A stretch of DNA of 64,000 bases from JAYODW01 sp038116745. Lineage in GTDB: Bacteria > Pseudomonadota > Gammaproteobacteria > Ga0077536. The translations under genes were made by a program, and so were the position numbers. Position 1 is the stretch's first letter; the number at the start of each line of letters is the position of its first letter. This document shows, piece after piece, positions 1 to 9,122 of the stretch. The stretch is from assembly GCA_038116745.1 (NCBI GenBank), contig JAYODW010000006.1:1-64000 (forward strand), given 5' to 3'. The notes under the pieces were generated by a model, which was not told the origin of the DNA, ran no database searches, and saw only the letters and a list, made by a program, of their open reading frames with translations.

Positions 1-58
<58 letters not shown>

Positions 59-178
59 CCTGCCTTCTGCTTCAGCTTTCCGGTTCGCTACCTCGATTGA
101 TGCGACAAAACTCTGCCATTACGGCATCTGGGCGGTCACCAGACGCACATACTCTGGTCATCAACGACAGGCGAGTGT

Positions 179-252
<74 letters not shown>

Positions 253-289
253 CTGGTCACATTCAGAACTGCCGCACTTCGCTGTTGCC

Positions 290-374
290 TGGTGGAGGGG
301 GTAGGATTCGAACCTACGAAGGCTGAGCCGGCAGATTTACAGTCTGCTCCCGTTGACCGCTTGGGTACCCCTCC
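290..374 (-). tRNA. tRNA-Tyr(GTA)
   Basis: A class II tRNA on the minus strand with a long variable arm. Acceptor stem GGAGGGG pairs with CCCCTCC, the anticodon loop CTGTAAA gives GTA, and the 3' CCA is encoded. It is the first gene of the tRNA operon, starting about 10 nt after the expected transcription start of the promoter at 391-419. Confidence 0.96.
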
Positions 375-390
375 AAAACGGTAGCCGGAA

Positions 391-419
391 ATTCTCGAAA
401 TATTTCGCGGACTTGTCAA
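391..419 (-). promoter_or_regulatory. Sigma-70 promoter of the tRNA operon
   Basis: On the minus strand there is a perfect -35 box TTGACA (414-419), a 17-bp spacer and a -10-like box GAGAAT (391-396), followed by a GC-rich stretch (CCGGC). A strong -35 with a GC-rich discriminator is typical of stringently controlled stable-RNA promoters. It lies between the tsaC stop codon and tRNA-Tyr, so the tRNAs need not depend on read-through from tsaC. Confidence 0.7.
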
Positions 420-434
420 TAAGCAGATGGCATT

Positions 435-977
435 TCATCTGAGCCGCCGCCCTGTCTTTCCATCCCAGATCTGCGAGGGCCGGGTTTGAGATCCCACCGC
501 ACCTGGCAAGTAATGATCGACCGCTGTCGCGAAGTATTTCCGCGCTTGCATGAGGTTTCGCGCTGGAGGTCGGGTCGCCGGATTAGCACTGGTAGACAAG
601 TATGGACCCGCGTGCAAAGCAAGTTCGGCGGAAAGTCGGTGGTCGGTAACCCTGACCGCGATTCTGTTTGATCGATCTACTAACCACTCGGGGCAGCCGC
701 TAGCTGCCGGCAGTATCCAGGTTACTGCTCCCGGCCAGGAATCGAGCACCGCGTCGCGGAGCCGGCTTGTCAGATTTACCAAGCCCCCGAGCTGCTCCAA
801 ACTGGCTGCAACGAGCAAGAAAGGCTGTGAGTGCGGACGTTGCTTTAAAACCCTGAGACGTTCGCAGGCTGGTTGGCAACTCACACTAACCGCTAGCCCC
901 ATGACGGCTTCAGTAGCGTGCGCGACGACACCTCCGCTCTCCAGCACCGAGGCCGCACGTTTTAGCTGCCAATTCAT
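435..977 (-). CDS. tsaC: L-threonylcarbamoyladenylate synthase TsaC (YrdC/Sua5 family)
   Basis: TsaC makes threonylcarbamoyl-AMP from threonine, bicarbonate and ATP, the first step of the t6A37 modification of ANN-decoding tRNAs. Visible family marks are an N-terminal EAVMGL segment (matching the PTEAVFG-type motif), LKQRP, a central WPGAVTW segment, AVRVTDH and the nucleotide-binding STSAN motif. The length of about 180 aa matches stand-alone TsaC rather than the longer Sua5. I chose the ATG at 977, where AGGG precedes the start and the MNWQLKRAA beginning fits the family; a TTG at 1013 is the alternative. It follows topA with a short gap and precedes tRNA genes, one of which (Thr) reads ANN codons and would be a t6A substrate. 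Confidence 0.93.
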   Translation of the reverse strand: MNWQLKRAASVLESGGVVAHATEAVMGLAVSVSCQPACERLRVLKQRPHSQPFLLVAASLEQLGGLVNLTSRLRDAVLDSWPGAVTWILPAASGCPEWLVDRSNRIAVRVTDHRLSAELALHAGPYLSTSANPATRPPARNLMQARKYFATAVDHYLPGAVGSQTRPSQIWDGKTGRRLR

Positions 978-1028
978 GAGAGCCCTATAGTTATCAACGT
1001 ACGGCTGCCTCAAACTCTGTCGTTAAGA

Positions 1029-3338
1029 TCAGGTCTTACGAGGTCGGGCCTTCTTTCCTCCGCGTCGCGCAGGCGCGCTCTCCAGTAGAGATTCGCATTG
1101 AGACAAATCCAGTGTTTCCGGCGCGACGTCCTTAGGAACGCGAGCGTTCTTAGTCCCGTCCGTGATGTACGGCCCGTAGCGCCCGTTGAGAATTTTTACC
1201 TTGCTGTCGGCAAATAGCCTAATTTCCCGTGCAGCGTCTGCCTTCTTTTTTTCTTCTATCAATTCCACCGCGCGCTGGAAGTCAATTGTGTAAGGGTCAT
1301 CGTCTTTTGTCAGGCTGACAAATTTGTCGCCGTAGCGCACATAGGGTCCGAAACGCCCGACATTCGCTGAAACCGCGAGACCGTCTGGCAATTCTCCTAG
1401 TACGCGAGGCAGCTTCGTCAGGGCGAGGGCGTCCTCTAGCGTGAGCGAATCCATCTTCTGCCCCGCTTTTAACCCGTAGAAGCGCGGTTTCTCCTCATCT
1501 TCCACACCGCCGATAATCACGTAGGGCCCATATCTGCCCATCCGTACTGAAACGGGTTTCTGCGTTTTTGGGTCAATACCCAGAGCTCTCGCCTGGTTTG
1601 CCTCCTGTCTGCTGACGCTAGTTTCCTTGTCTTTGACCGTGTCGGAAAATGGTCTCCAGAATGCTTCCAGAACCGGGACCCAGTCGCGCTCTCCACGGGA
1701 AATCGCGTCCAGCTCATCCTCCAGCTTCGCTGTGAATTCATAGTCGATATAGCTGGCGAAATGATTGGTAAGAAACGTGTTCACGATGCGGCCTATATCG
1801 GTGGGCGTGAAGCGCTTTTTCTCAAGCTCTACGTATTCTCGTTGAATGAGTGTCGAAATAATTGACGCGTAAGTAGAGGGTCGGCCGATACCGAATTCCT
1901 CCAGTGCTTTGACCAATGACGCTTCAGTGAATCGCGGGGGCGGCTCAGTGAAATGCTGCTCAGGATCGATGCTCGTCAACGGGATATGCATCCCCTCGTG
2001 CAACGGTGGCAACGCTTTGCTCTCGCTGGTCTCCTCATCGCTGCTCTCCTGATAAACCGCCATGAAACCAGGATCGGCTACGGTAGAGCCCGTAGCTCGG
2101 AATACACCCTCGTTACCTGCAGTGAAGTCCGCCGAGACGGTATCAATCGTTGCATGAACCATCTGGCACGCAACGGTTCGTTTCCAGATCAAATCGTACA
2201 GCTTGAACTGCTCGTCGTTCAGGAATGAGCGGATCTCCGCTGGGATTCGAAAACAGGACGTCGGACGGATCGCCTCATGCGCTTCCTGTGCGTTCTTTGA
2301 GGAAGTTTTGAAGTTCCGCTGGGCTTTCGGGTGTTGTTCTGTACCGTATTTAGCAGCGATGAACTGACGCAACTCGTCGACCGCCTCCTGAGCCAACGAA
2401 AGTGAATCCGTGCGCATGTAGGTGATCAGCCCGACGGTTCCACCACCGACATCAATACCCTCATACAGCTGCTGCGCAACCCTCATCGCACGCTGCGCGG
2501 TAAAGCCGAGTTTTCGCACGGCCTCTTGCTGCAGCGTCGATGTGATGAACGGAGGCGCGGGATTTCGCTTGCGGCGTTTACGTTCTATTTTGGCGACGAT
2601 CAGTTCACCGCTAGCAGCTTGCTCGAGGCTGGTCTTGATCTCGTGCGCCTGCTCCCCCGAAGTCACGGAAAACTGCTTTATTTTCTCACCGCTGAACTGG
2701 GTAAGACGCGCGCTGAAAGGGTCCTCTGCAGCCCGCAATCTAGCCTCGATTGTCCAGTACTCCCGCGCGATGAACTTCTCGATTTCCGCCTCTCTCTCGC
2801 AGATCAGACGTAACGCAGGGCTTTGCACTCGCCCCGCAGAGAGCCCTCTTTTGATTTTCTTCCAGAGCAAAGGTGAAAGGTTGAAACCAACCAGATAGTC
2901 AAGCGCGCGCCTCGCTTGCTGCGCATTTACAAGATCCATCGATACGCTGCGCGGCGAATCTATCGCCTCGCGGATAGCACGTTCGGTAATCTCGTGGAAT
3001 ACCACACGATGAACGTCTTTCCCATCCAGCAGCCCGCGCTCACGCAACAGCTCCACGAGATGCCAGGAGATAGCCTCGCCTTCTCGGTCCAAGTCGGTTG
3101 CCAGATACAAGGCATCCGCTTTCTTCAGCGATTTAGCGATGGCGTCTACATGTTTCGCATTGCGGTCGATAACCTCATAGCGCATTTGGAAGTGATCGTC
3201 TGTATCGACAGCGCCCTCCTTTGGAAGTAGATCACGAACATGCCCGTAAGACGCCAACACGTCGTAGTCACGACCGAGGTATTTTTTTATCGTCGTCGCC
3301 TTGGCAGGCGACTCGACAATCACCAGATTATTCGCCAT
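1029..3338 (-). CDS. topA: DNA topoisomerase I (type IA)
   Basis: This enzyme relaxes negative supercoils through a 5'-phosphotyrosine intermediate. The N-terminal Toprim motif (VIVESPAKA), the acidic DLDREGEAI motif and the active-site segment ITYMRTDS (Tyr about residue 307) are all present. The C-terminus has three GRYGPY/GRFGPY-type repeats and a basic tail (KKARPRKT) instead of the cysteine zinc fingers of E. coli TopA. The length of about 769 aa fits this zinc-free class. The chosen start gives MANNLVIVESPAK; an in-frame ATG 24 bases upstream (3362) is less likely because family members start right before the Toprim strand. It lies between dprA and tsaC on the same strand. Confidence 0.96.
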   Translation of the reverse strand: MANNLVIVESPAKATTIKKYLGRDYDVLASYGHVRDLLPKEGAVDTDDHFQMRYEVIDRNAKHVDAIAKSLKKADALYLATDLDREGEAISWHLVELLRERGLLDGKDVHRVVFHEITERAIREAIDSPRSVSMDLVNAQQARRALDYLVGFNLSPLLWKKIKRGLSAGRVQSPALRLICEREAEIEKFIAREYWTIEARLRAAEDPFSARLTQFSGEKIKQFSVTSGEQAHEIKTSLEQAASGELIVAKIERKRRKRNPAPPFITSTLQQEAVRKLGFTAQRAMRVAQQLYEGIDVGGGTVGLITYMRTDSLSLAQEAVDELRQFIAAKYGTEQHPKAQRNFKTSSKNAQEAHEAIRPTSCFRIPAEIRSFLNDEQFKLYDLIWKRTVACQMVHATIDTVSADFTAGNEGVFRATGSTVADPGFMAVYQESSDEETSESKALPPLHEGMHIPLTSIDPEQHFTEPPPRFTEASLVKALEEFGIGRPSTYASIISTLIQREYVELEKKRFTPTDIGRIVNTFLTNHFASYIDYEFTAKLEDELDAISRGERDWVPVLEAFWRPFSDTVKDKETSVSRQEANQARALGIDPKTQKPVSVRMGRYGPYVIIGGVEDEEKPRFYGLKAGQKMDSLTLEDALALTKLPRVLGELPDGLAVSANVGRFGPYVRYGDKFVSLTKDDDPYTIDFQRAVELIEEKKKADAAREIRLFADSKVKILNGRYGPYITDGTKNARVPKDVAPETLDLSQCESLLESAPARRGGKKARPRKT

Positions 3339-3722
3339 ACATTTTTTACTGATTAATTGCAATAATTTTTTACTATCGGCAACGCGTAGCCGCGGAAAGC
3401 ACGTTCACGTAAGGCGCTCCGAAAGTCCTCTTCCTCGAGAAGCGTCCGGCGCGAAAGTTCTCACGTTTCTTGGGCACATAACAATGGGCGAAGACGACCT
3501 ACCGAGATTAGGGTCGCTCTTTCCCAACGGGGTGCAAGCCCCGTGCTGCACTCCAATCTCTATCGGAGGCTATCCTTACCCTCTCGTCCCATGGGCGCGA
3601 AAAAAAGTAGTGGGATGCAGCTGGACGTAGCACTTTAAGCTGCGTCACTCCGGCAACTCTGCATCACAGTTCAACCGATAACCCGCCGCAATCGGTACCT
3701 GCGGGATAATGCGACCTGCGCG
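3339..3722 (-). other. Intergenic stretch between dprA and topA, no gene found
   Basis: This 384-base stretch contains no convincing reading frame on either strand. Many gammaproteobacteria carry smg (DUF494) here; no trace of it was seen. On the minus strand there is a GC-rich hairpin with stem ACGGGG/CCCCGT near 3527-3544, with no T-run after it, so it does not look like an intrinsic terminator. The topA-proximal end is AT-rich and probably holds the topA promoter. Confidence 0.5.
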
Positions 3723-4805
3723 TTATCGAGCACGTCGGAAACGCCCGTCAACGGTCGCCTCGATATAACCGGCCACCTCCAGATGAATGAGCTGAGCGGC
3801 GACTCCTTTTGCATCGCATCGACTCCAACGTGTGAGTTCGTCCGCCGAAAACGGCGCCCAGCCACAATGCTCCAAAAGCTTCAGTGCGTCAGAAGGTAGG
3901 CTCATTCTTGGCTCAGTCTTTTGCATTGGTAGCGAAGCTCTCCTGAGTAGCGGCAGAAACTGAAGTTCGTCCAAAACGTCATCGGCCGACTCAGTCAGCT
4001 TTGCGCCATCTTTTAGCAGCTTGTGACACCCACGGCTAAGCGGATTTCTGACGTCACCAGGCACCGCGAAGACTTCTCTCCCCTGATTCGCTGCATGTAA
4101 TGCTGTGGCCATTGAGCCTGACCTCTCTGACGCTTCGACGACGACAGTCCCGAGGCTGAGGCCAGATATCAAACGATTTCGCCGCGGAAAGTGATGCGGT
4201 TTAGGTGGCGCACCGAGAGGAAACTCAGAGACGAGAAGTCCGTCGGCACTGATCGACTCGAACAATTCCGAGTGGTTCCTCGGATAAATGCGATCGATGC
4301 CGTTTCCCAACACAGCGATCGTCCCTCCGCCGGCGGCCAGCGCTCCTCGGTGCGCCGCTGCGTCGATCCCGATTGCTAAACCGCTGGTCACGGCAAATCC
4401 TGCACCCACCAAATCAGAGGACAAAGCATGAGCGAACTGGCGTGCGGCAGAAGACGCCTTGCGGCTTCCCACTACCGCCAGCTGAGCGGCGGAAAGCAAA
4501 GCCACGTTTCCTCTGGCGTAAAGCAAAGGCGGGGGGGCTTGAATATGGCGCAGTAATGGCGGGTAAAACGGCGAGTAAAAAGGCACGAGCTCGCAATCCT
4601 TTGCCCGCGCCCATACAAGCGCGTCGTCTGCAGCTTGCCAGTCTGGCTCTTTTTTGCGTCTCGTACAGTGCTCGCGTACTGCGTCAACAAATGCCGCCGT
4701 GCTGGGCTGCGCCTGCAGTGCGCGCTGCATTAATTCCATCAATCCAGCAGACTGGCTTACGGCCGTTGCCCAGGCGACAAAATACCTCAGCGTTTCGATG
4801 CTCAT
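3723..4805 (-). CDS. dprA: DNA-processing protein DprA (Smf)
   Basis: DprA binds incoming single-stranded DNA during natural transformation and loads RecA; it is also present in species not known to be competent. The Rossmann-like core is clear: VVGSRKASSAARQFA, then FAVTSGLAIGIDAAAHRGAL, AVLGNGIDRIYPRNH, SEFPLG, FPRRNRLISGLS and a VVEAS..SGSMATA segment. A C-terminal winged-helix-like region follows (about residues 300-360). The start is ambiguous between GTG 4817 and ATG 4805; I used the ATG. The order LysM gene-dprA is conserved in Pseudomonas. Confidence 0.93.
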   Translation of the reverse strand: MSIETLRYFVAWATAVSQSAGLMELMQRALQAQPSTAAFVDAVREHCTRRKKEPDWQAADDALVWARAKDCELVPFYSPFYPPLLRHIQAPPPLLYARGNVALLSAAQLAVVGSRKASSAARQFAHALSSDLVGAGFAVTSGLAIGIDAAAHRGALAAGGGTIAVLGNGIDRIYPRNHSELFESISADGLLVSEFPLGAPPKPHHFPRRNRLISGLSLGTVVVEASERSGSMATALHAANQGREVFAVPGDVRNPLSRGCHKLLKDGAKLTESADDVLDELQFLPLLRRASLPMQKTEPRMSLPSDALKLLEHCGWAPFSADELTRWSRCDAKGVAAQLIHLEVAGYIEATVDGRFRRAR

Positions 4806-4926
4806 TCCTTTGATCACCGATTGGCCACACGGCCATAACGACAGTTTAATGCCTAAAACTTAAACATGCCTTCGTTTTTTTTCTTAAACCCGGTAGCGGC
4901 TCGGAATGACTGTGCTAGGCGTCGTC

Positions 4927-6102
4927 TCAAGGCGTTCTGACGGCATCCTCGACGTGAATCGGCCGCTGCAAATTCATCACCAGCGCGTAACTGACACGCT
5001 CGAATGAGCGGAATACCATCAGCTCCCCAGCTCTTTCCTCGGGCAGCTTTACCTTGACAGAGTTGCTACCTTCCAAAGGGGTTCCTGCGACATCTCTCAG
5101 CGCCCGGTCAGCCGCACGAACATCGTTAATAACTGTCTGCAGCATGCGTCCCATCGCTGTCGGGTGATTCTGAGCCGCGTTGAGACGTGCTTCGTCGGCG
5201 GCGCGACGCGCGATATCACTCGCAATCGAATCCTCGACCACTTCCCCTTCCTGAAAAACCGCAAGCACATGACCGGGCTCGATTCCGTCCCTGCTGCCAC
5301 GGTTCAGAACTACGATTAGATAGTTCGAAATCTGGGAACGTCCATCCGCAACGGCCAGAATTTTGCCTTCAACCGCGCTTGTGGGCGAATGGGGGACGAA
5401 TTGCGTCAGTTCCTCATGTTGCTGCGGAACCAAGCGATCGCCTGTATGCACCGCGTTGTACGCATTGGTGATCCGCACCGTGGCAGGGTCTCCAAATTTC
5501 TCGGCAATTGCGTCTCCAACATGCTCGGCCTGATATCCGAGAACTTCCCCACTGTCAGGATCTACAAGAGCGTTACCTTGACGCAGGATCGCGAACTTGC
5601 TTCCGCGTCCCTCATCCAGATTCCTCGCGTACACGCGAAAACCCGAGCCGAATGCCAGGTGGTCATCCTGACTGGCAACGATGTAACCACTGTCTGCCAA
5701 GCCGTCTGCTGTGACCACCTGCGGTCGCGAAAGAAACGGCTGAATGATGTCCAGAGGGATCGGTGGTATTGCATCATCATGCTCTACAACCCTGATTTCA
5801 GGGCTCAATTTGACGTTCCGATTACGCTCGACGACCTCGAGCACTGGCCGTCCCTCCTCGTAGCTCAGCGCGACGACATCGCCCGGGTAGATGAGGTCAG
5901 GGTTTGCGATCTGAGGATTGCTTTTCCAGAGGTCCGGCCATTTCCACGGATCTGCCAGGAAACGACTCGAGATGTCCCACAGGGTGTCCCCCTTGACTAC
6001 CGTGTAGCTTTGCGGGTGGCCGTCCGCCAACGCTAATTCGTCCGCACTGGCTTGAAACCCGGTTAGACAAGCTGCGAGAAAAATTAGAATTTTTCTAGAC
6101 AT
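4927..6102 (-). CDS. Secreted LysM-domain peptidoglycan-binding protein
   Basis: A 391-aa protein with an N-terminal signal peptide (about 20 residues, ending FQASA). A LysM domain follows at about residues 33-80 (YTVVKGDTLWDISSRFL ... NPDLIYPGDVVAL), which binds glycan chains of peptidoglycan. The remaining 300 residues match the conserved gammaproteobacterial family that lies opposite def-fmt next to dprA (Pseudomonas PA0020 type). Its precise role is not established; the LysM and signal peptide indicate a periplasmic or outer-membrane location. It is divergent from def. Confidence 0.88.
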   Translation of the reverse strand: MSRKILIFLAACLTGFQASADELALADGHPQSYTVVKGDTLWDISSRFLADPWKWPDLWKSNPQIANPDLIYPGDVVALSYEEGRPVLEVVERNRNVKLSPEIRVVEHDDAIPPIPLDIIQPFLSRPQVVTADGLADSGYIVASQDDHLAFGSGFRVYARNLDEGRGSKFAILRQGNALVDPDSGEVLGYQAEHVGDAIAEKFGDPATVRITNAYNAVHTGDRLVPQQHEELTQFVPHSPTSAVEGKILAVADGRSQISNYLIVVLNRGSRDGIEPGHVLAVFQEGEVVEDSIASDIARRAADEARLNAAQNHPTAMGRMLQTVINDVRAADRALRDVAGTPLEGSNSVKVKLPEERAGELMVFRSFERVSYALVMNLQRPIHVEDAVRTP

Positions 6103-6132
6103 GTCAATGCTCTTACAGTTGATCTTTAATGT

Positions 6133-6160
6133 AGTCTAGCAGATGCGGAGAGAAATTGAA
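6133..6160 (-). promoter_or_regulatory. Candidate sigma-70 promoter of the LysM gene
   Basis: On the minus strand TTCAAT (6155-6160) and TAGACT (6133-6138) are separated by 16 bp, and TGC directly before the -10 makes an extended -10 element. It lies about 31 bases upstream of the LysM start codon in the divergent LysM/def intergenic region. Only sequence similarity supports it. Confidence 0.4.
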
Positions 6161-6266
6161 CTCTGTATCCTGCCCGCTCCCGAAAGCCAGAACAGCGCTG
6201 AATTCTTAGAACTTCAGAAAAATTTCTCGTACTTTGCCCCGTCTTTCGTGGGATCATCTGCAAATT

Positions 6267-6770
6267 ATGGCAATTCTCGAAATTCTCCATCATCCCGATC
6301 CTCGATTGCGTAAGAAAGCCGCTCCCGTGACCGCGTTCGATAGCAAGCTGGCTGAGCTCGTGGCGAACATGTTTGAGACAATGTACGCAGCGCCTGGGAT
6401 CGGGCTGGCCGCAACCCAGGTCAACGTCCACAGACGCGTGATTGTCATCGACGTCTCTCGCGACAAATCAGCGCCGTCTGCATTCATTAATCCTGTCATC
6501 GTTGCAACTAGCGGCGACGAGGAAATGGAAGAGGGCTGCCTGTCGGTACCGGATGTCTATGAGACTGTTCGCCGGGCGGAGAGCATCCGGGTCGAAGCAC
6601 AGAACGTCCATGGCGAATCTTTCAGCCTCGCTGCAACCGGGATCCTGGCGGTCTGCATCCAGCATGAAATAGACCATCTGGAAGGTAGGCTGTTCGTGGA
6701 CTATCTGTCACAGATGAAGCAAACACGTATCCGGCGCAGGCTGACTAAGAAGCATCGCCTGGCTGGATGA
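6267..6770 (+). CDS. def: Peptide deformylase
   Basis: It removes the N-formyl group from nascent polypeptides, reversing the action of Fmt, which is encoded next. All three family motifs are present: GIGLAATQ, EEGCLSVP (metal-binding Cys) and HEIDHL (two metal-binding His and the catalytic Glu). The ATG at 6267 gives MAILEILHHPDPRLR, the standard start, and 167 aa; a longer frame from 6234 adds 11 residues not seen in the family. First gene of the def-fmt-rsmB run. Confidence 0.98.
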   Translation: MAILEILHHPDPRLRKKAAPVTAFDSKLAELVANMFETMYAAPGIGLAATQVNVHRRVIVIDVSRDKSAPSAFINPVIVATSGDEEMEEGCLSVPDVYETVRRAESIRVEAQNVHGESFSLAATGILAVCIQHEIDHLEGRLFVDYLSQMKQTRIRRRLTKKHRLAG

Positions 6771-6888
6771 GTACAAAGTACGACTCTCATCTGATGGGCC
6801 CGTCAGCGAGTCGATCGTCTGGCGGAACCTGGTCGCTTCGAAGCACCTTTAACTCCGGGCGCAGACTTTGACAAATTAAGACAAAGTT

Positions 6889-7806
6889 ATGCCGCTCAAT
6901 GTCGTTTTCGCCGGCACTCCGGCTTTTGCTGTACCCAGTCTGAAGCGGTTGCTCCGATGCCCAGACCTAAGTGTCAAAGCGGTGCTTACTCAACCAGACA
7001 GGCCCGCAGGTCGTGGCAGAAAGACGACTCACAGCGCGGTGAAAGCGCAAGCGCTTGAGCACCACCTTAGCCTCATGCAACCCGACAGCCTGAGAGAGGG
7101 AAGCGTCGTCGATGACATCAGCAGGTTGTCCCCTGACCTCCTGATTGTCGTTGCCTACGGGCTGATCCTGCCGGAGACGCTCCTCGGAATTCCAACAGCG
7201 GCTATCAATGTGCATGCGTCTCTGTTGCCGCGCTGGCGCGGCGCGGCCCCAATCCAGAGAGCCCTCATGGCGGGAGACTCAAAGACCGGGATATCGATTA
7301 TGCGTGTGGTACCCGAACTGGATGCCGGCCCCGTCTGGCTAACACGGGAATGCTGCGTCCACCAGACAGACACTGCAGGTTCGCTGACTGAACGCCTTGC
7401 CATAACAGGTGCTGATGCTCTGCTGGATGCGATTGAGCTGTTTAAGCGTGGAGAAGTGACAGAAACCCCTCAAAACGAACTCGAGGCAACTTATGCGCAT
7501 AAACTGACCCGCAGCGACCGTCTTATCAACTGGCAACGCTCCGCCGCGGACATTGAGCGCATTGTAAGAGCCATGACCCCGACTCCCGGGGCAGTCGCTG
7601 AATTAGGCAATATCGAGGTCAAACTGCTCGTTACCAGAGCGCATCCGTCTTCATCCTTGTCGCCCGGCGAGGTACGCATCGAGGACCGCGTCCGCCTCCT
7701 GGTGGGAACAATCGAGGGGGATCTTGAGATAGAACGATTGCAGCCTGCGGGGAAACAAGCCATGAGCGTTGGGGCGTTTCTCAACGGCTACGGGAACCTG
7801 CTCTGA
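6889..7806 (+). CDS. fmt: Methionyl-tRNA formyltransferase
   Basis: Fmt formylates Met-tRNA(fMet) using 10-formyl-tetrahydrofolate. The N-terminal Rossmann domain starts VVFAGTPAFAVPSL; the catalytic region NVHASLLPRWRGAAPIQRA carries the Asn-His pair, and a DAGPVW segment follows. The smaller C-terminal tRNA-binding domain occupies about residues 205-305. The length of 305 aa is normal. It lies between def and rsmB, and its stop is 26 bases before the GTG start of rsmB, so the genes are probably cotranscribed. Confidence 0.98.
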   Translation: MPLNVVFAGTPAFAVPSLKRLLRCPDLSVKAVLTQPDRPAGRGRKTTHSAVKAQALEHHLSLMQPDSLREGSVVDDISRLSPDLLIVVAYGLILPETLLGIPTAAINVHASLLPRWRGAAPIQRALMAGDSKTGISIMRVVPELDAGPVWLTRECCVHQTDTAGSLTERLAITGADALLDAIELFKRGEVTETPQNELEATYAHKLTRSDRLINWQRSAADIERIVRAMTPTPGAVAELGNIEVKLLVTRAHPSSSLSPGEVRIEDRVRLLVGTIEGDLEIERLQPAGKQAMSVGAFLNGYGNLL

Positions 7807-7832
7807 GCCCCAACAATCGTTACCCGCGCACC

Positions 7833-9122
7833 GTGATCGTGCAGATTCTGTGTGATTTGCTGCAGCGTGGCCGTTCGCTGAGTGCGGTAATTCCCGACCA
7901 GCTAACCTTTTTGCAAGATGCGCGCGACCGAAGCTTGGTCCAGGCCTGCGTATACGGCGTTGTCAGGAACTACGACCGTCTGTCGGACGAGCTGCATAGC
8001 CTGCTAGCGCGTCCGCTGAAGAAAAAGGACCTGGATGTACAACTTGCGCTGCTGGCGGGCATTTATGAACTCAGATTTATGCGAACCCCAGACCACGCGG
8101 CTGTGTCGAGTTACGTTGAAACTGTGCGTAAACGGGGCAAGGCGTGGGCATGCTCGCTGACTAACGCCGTTCTTCGTAAGACAGCCCGCACCCCAGGACT
8201 CTCGGCAATCGAAAAAATCTATTACGAGCAACCGCAATGGCTGCTCTCGCGCATGCGGGAGCAATGGCCACAAGAATGGGAAACTTTGGTCGCAGGCAAT
8301 CAACAACGCGCACCAATGACGATCAGGGTCAACACTCGGTTTGTGTCCCGTGCGGATTACCTGGAGAAACTTCTAGCCGCAGATATTGAAGCAAACCCAG
8401 GGGGAATTGGCGCAGCATCAATCACCCTGACAGCCCCCGTTCAGCAAGAAAACCTGCCGGGCTTTCGAGAAGGTCATGTTTCGATTCAGGACGAGGCTGC
8501 GCAACTAGCGGTCGAACTGCTGGACCCCAGACCAGGGGAGCGCGTGCTGGATGCCTGTGCTGCGCCCGGCGGCAAAACCGGATATATCTGGGAGCGAATG
8601 GCCGGGCGCGGTGACCTGGTCGCGCTTGAGTCAGATCCCATCCGCTACCGCGAACTTGAATCCAACCTCCGAAGAATCCAGGCTCCGTGTCTCAGTCACT
8701 GCGTGGACGCTGTTGACACCAAAATCTGGTGGGACGGACAACCGTTTGATCGGATTCTGCTGGACTCGCCGTGCAGCGCTGTTGGCGTAATCCGCAGGCA
8801 CCCGGATATCCGCTTCCTGAGAAGGGAAAGCGATATCAAAGCGCTACAGCAGCGACAACGAGAGTTACTGCGCGCCCTATGGCCCCTCCTTCGCCCGGAA
8901 GGAATCATGCTTTATTCGACATGCAGTTTTCTGCGCGAGGAGAACGACGAGGTTGTGGAAGAAATCGTCCGCAGCGGTGCGCAAACAATAGCGCCCACCG
9001 AAACCTGGGGACGGGCAACCCGCTTTGGTTTACAGGTGCTGCCAGGCGAGCATTCCCTCGACGGGTTTTACTACGCTCGACTGCAAATGCCGGCAGATAT
9101 GCGCGTGGACCGACCGTCATGA
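7833..9122 (+). CDS. rsmB: 16S rRNA (cytosine-967-C5)-methyltransferase RsmB
   Basis: RsmB makes m5C967 in 16S rRNA. The N-terminal NusB-like RNA-binding domain (about residues 1-140) is followed by a methyltransferase domain. That domain has the SAM-binding DACAAPGGKTGYIWE and the two conserved cysteines, DSPCSAVG and YSTCSFLREEND; the latter is the nucleophile region. The length is 429 aa. The start is GTG at 7833. Its stop codon overlaps the start of the DUF4390 gene (ATGA), indicating translational coupling. Confidence 0.96.
   Translation: MIVQILCDLLQRGRSLSAVIPDQLTFLQDARDRSLVQACVYGVVRNYDRLSDELHSLLARPLKKKDLDVQLALLAGIYELRFMRTPDHAAVSSYVETVRKRGKAWACSLTNAVLRKTARTPGLSAIEKIYYEQPQWLLSRMREQWPQEWETLVAGNQQRAPMTIRVNTRFVSRADYLEKLLAADIEANPGGIGAASITLTAPVQQENLPGFREGHVSIQDEAAQLAVELLDPRPGERVLDACAAPGGKTGYIWERMAGRGDLVALESDPIRYRELESNLRRIQAPCLSHCVDAVDTKIWWDGQPFDRILLDSPCSAVGVIRRHPDIRFLRRESDIKALQQRQRELLRALWPLLRPEGIMLYSTCSFLREENDEVVEEIVRSGAQTIAPTETWGRATRFGLQVLPGEHSLDGFYYARLQMPADMRVDRPS

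Noticed and set aside
4820..4845. Small hairpin TGGCC/GGCCA just before dprA
   Set aside because: Only 5 bp, no T-run and no known motif; likely chance.
8771..9118. N-terminal extension of the DUF4390 frame into rsmB
   Set aside because: It overlaps the conserved C-terminal third of RsmB; the ATG at 9119 overlapping the rsmB stop is a better start.
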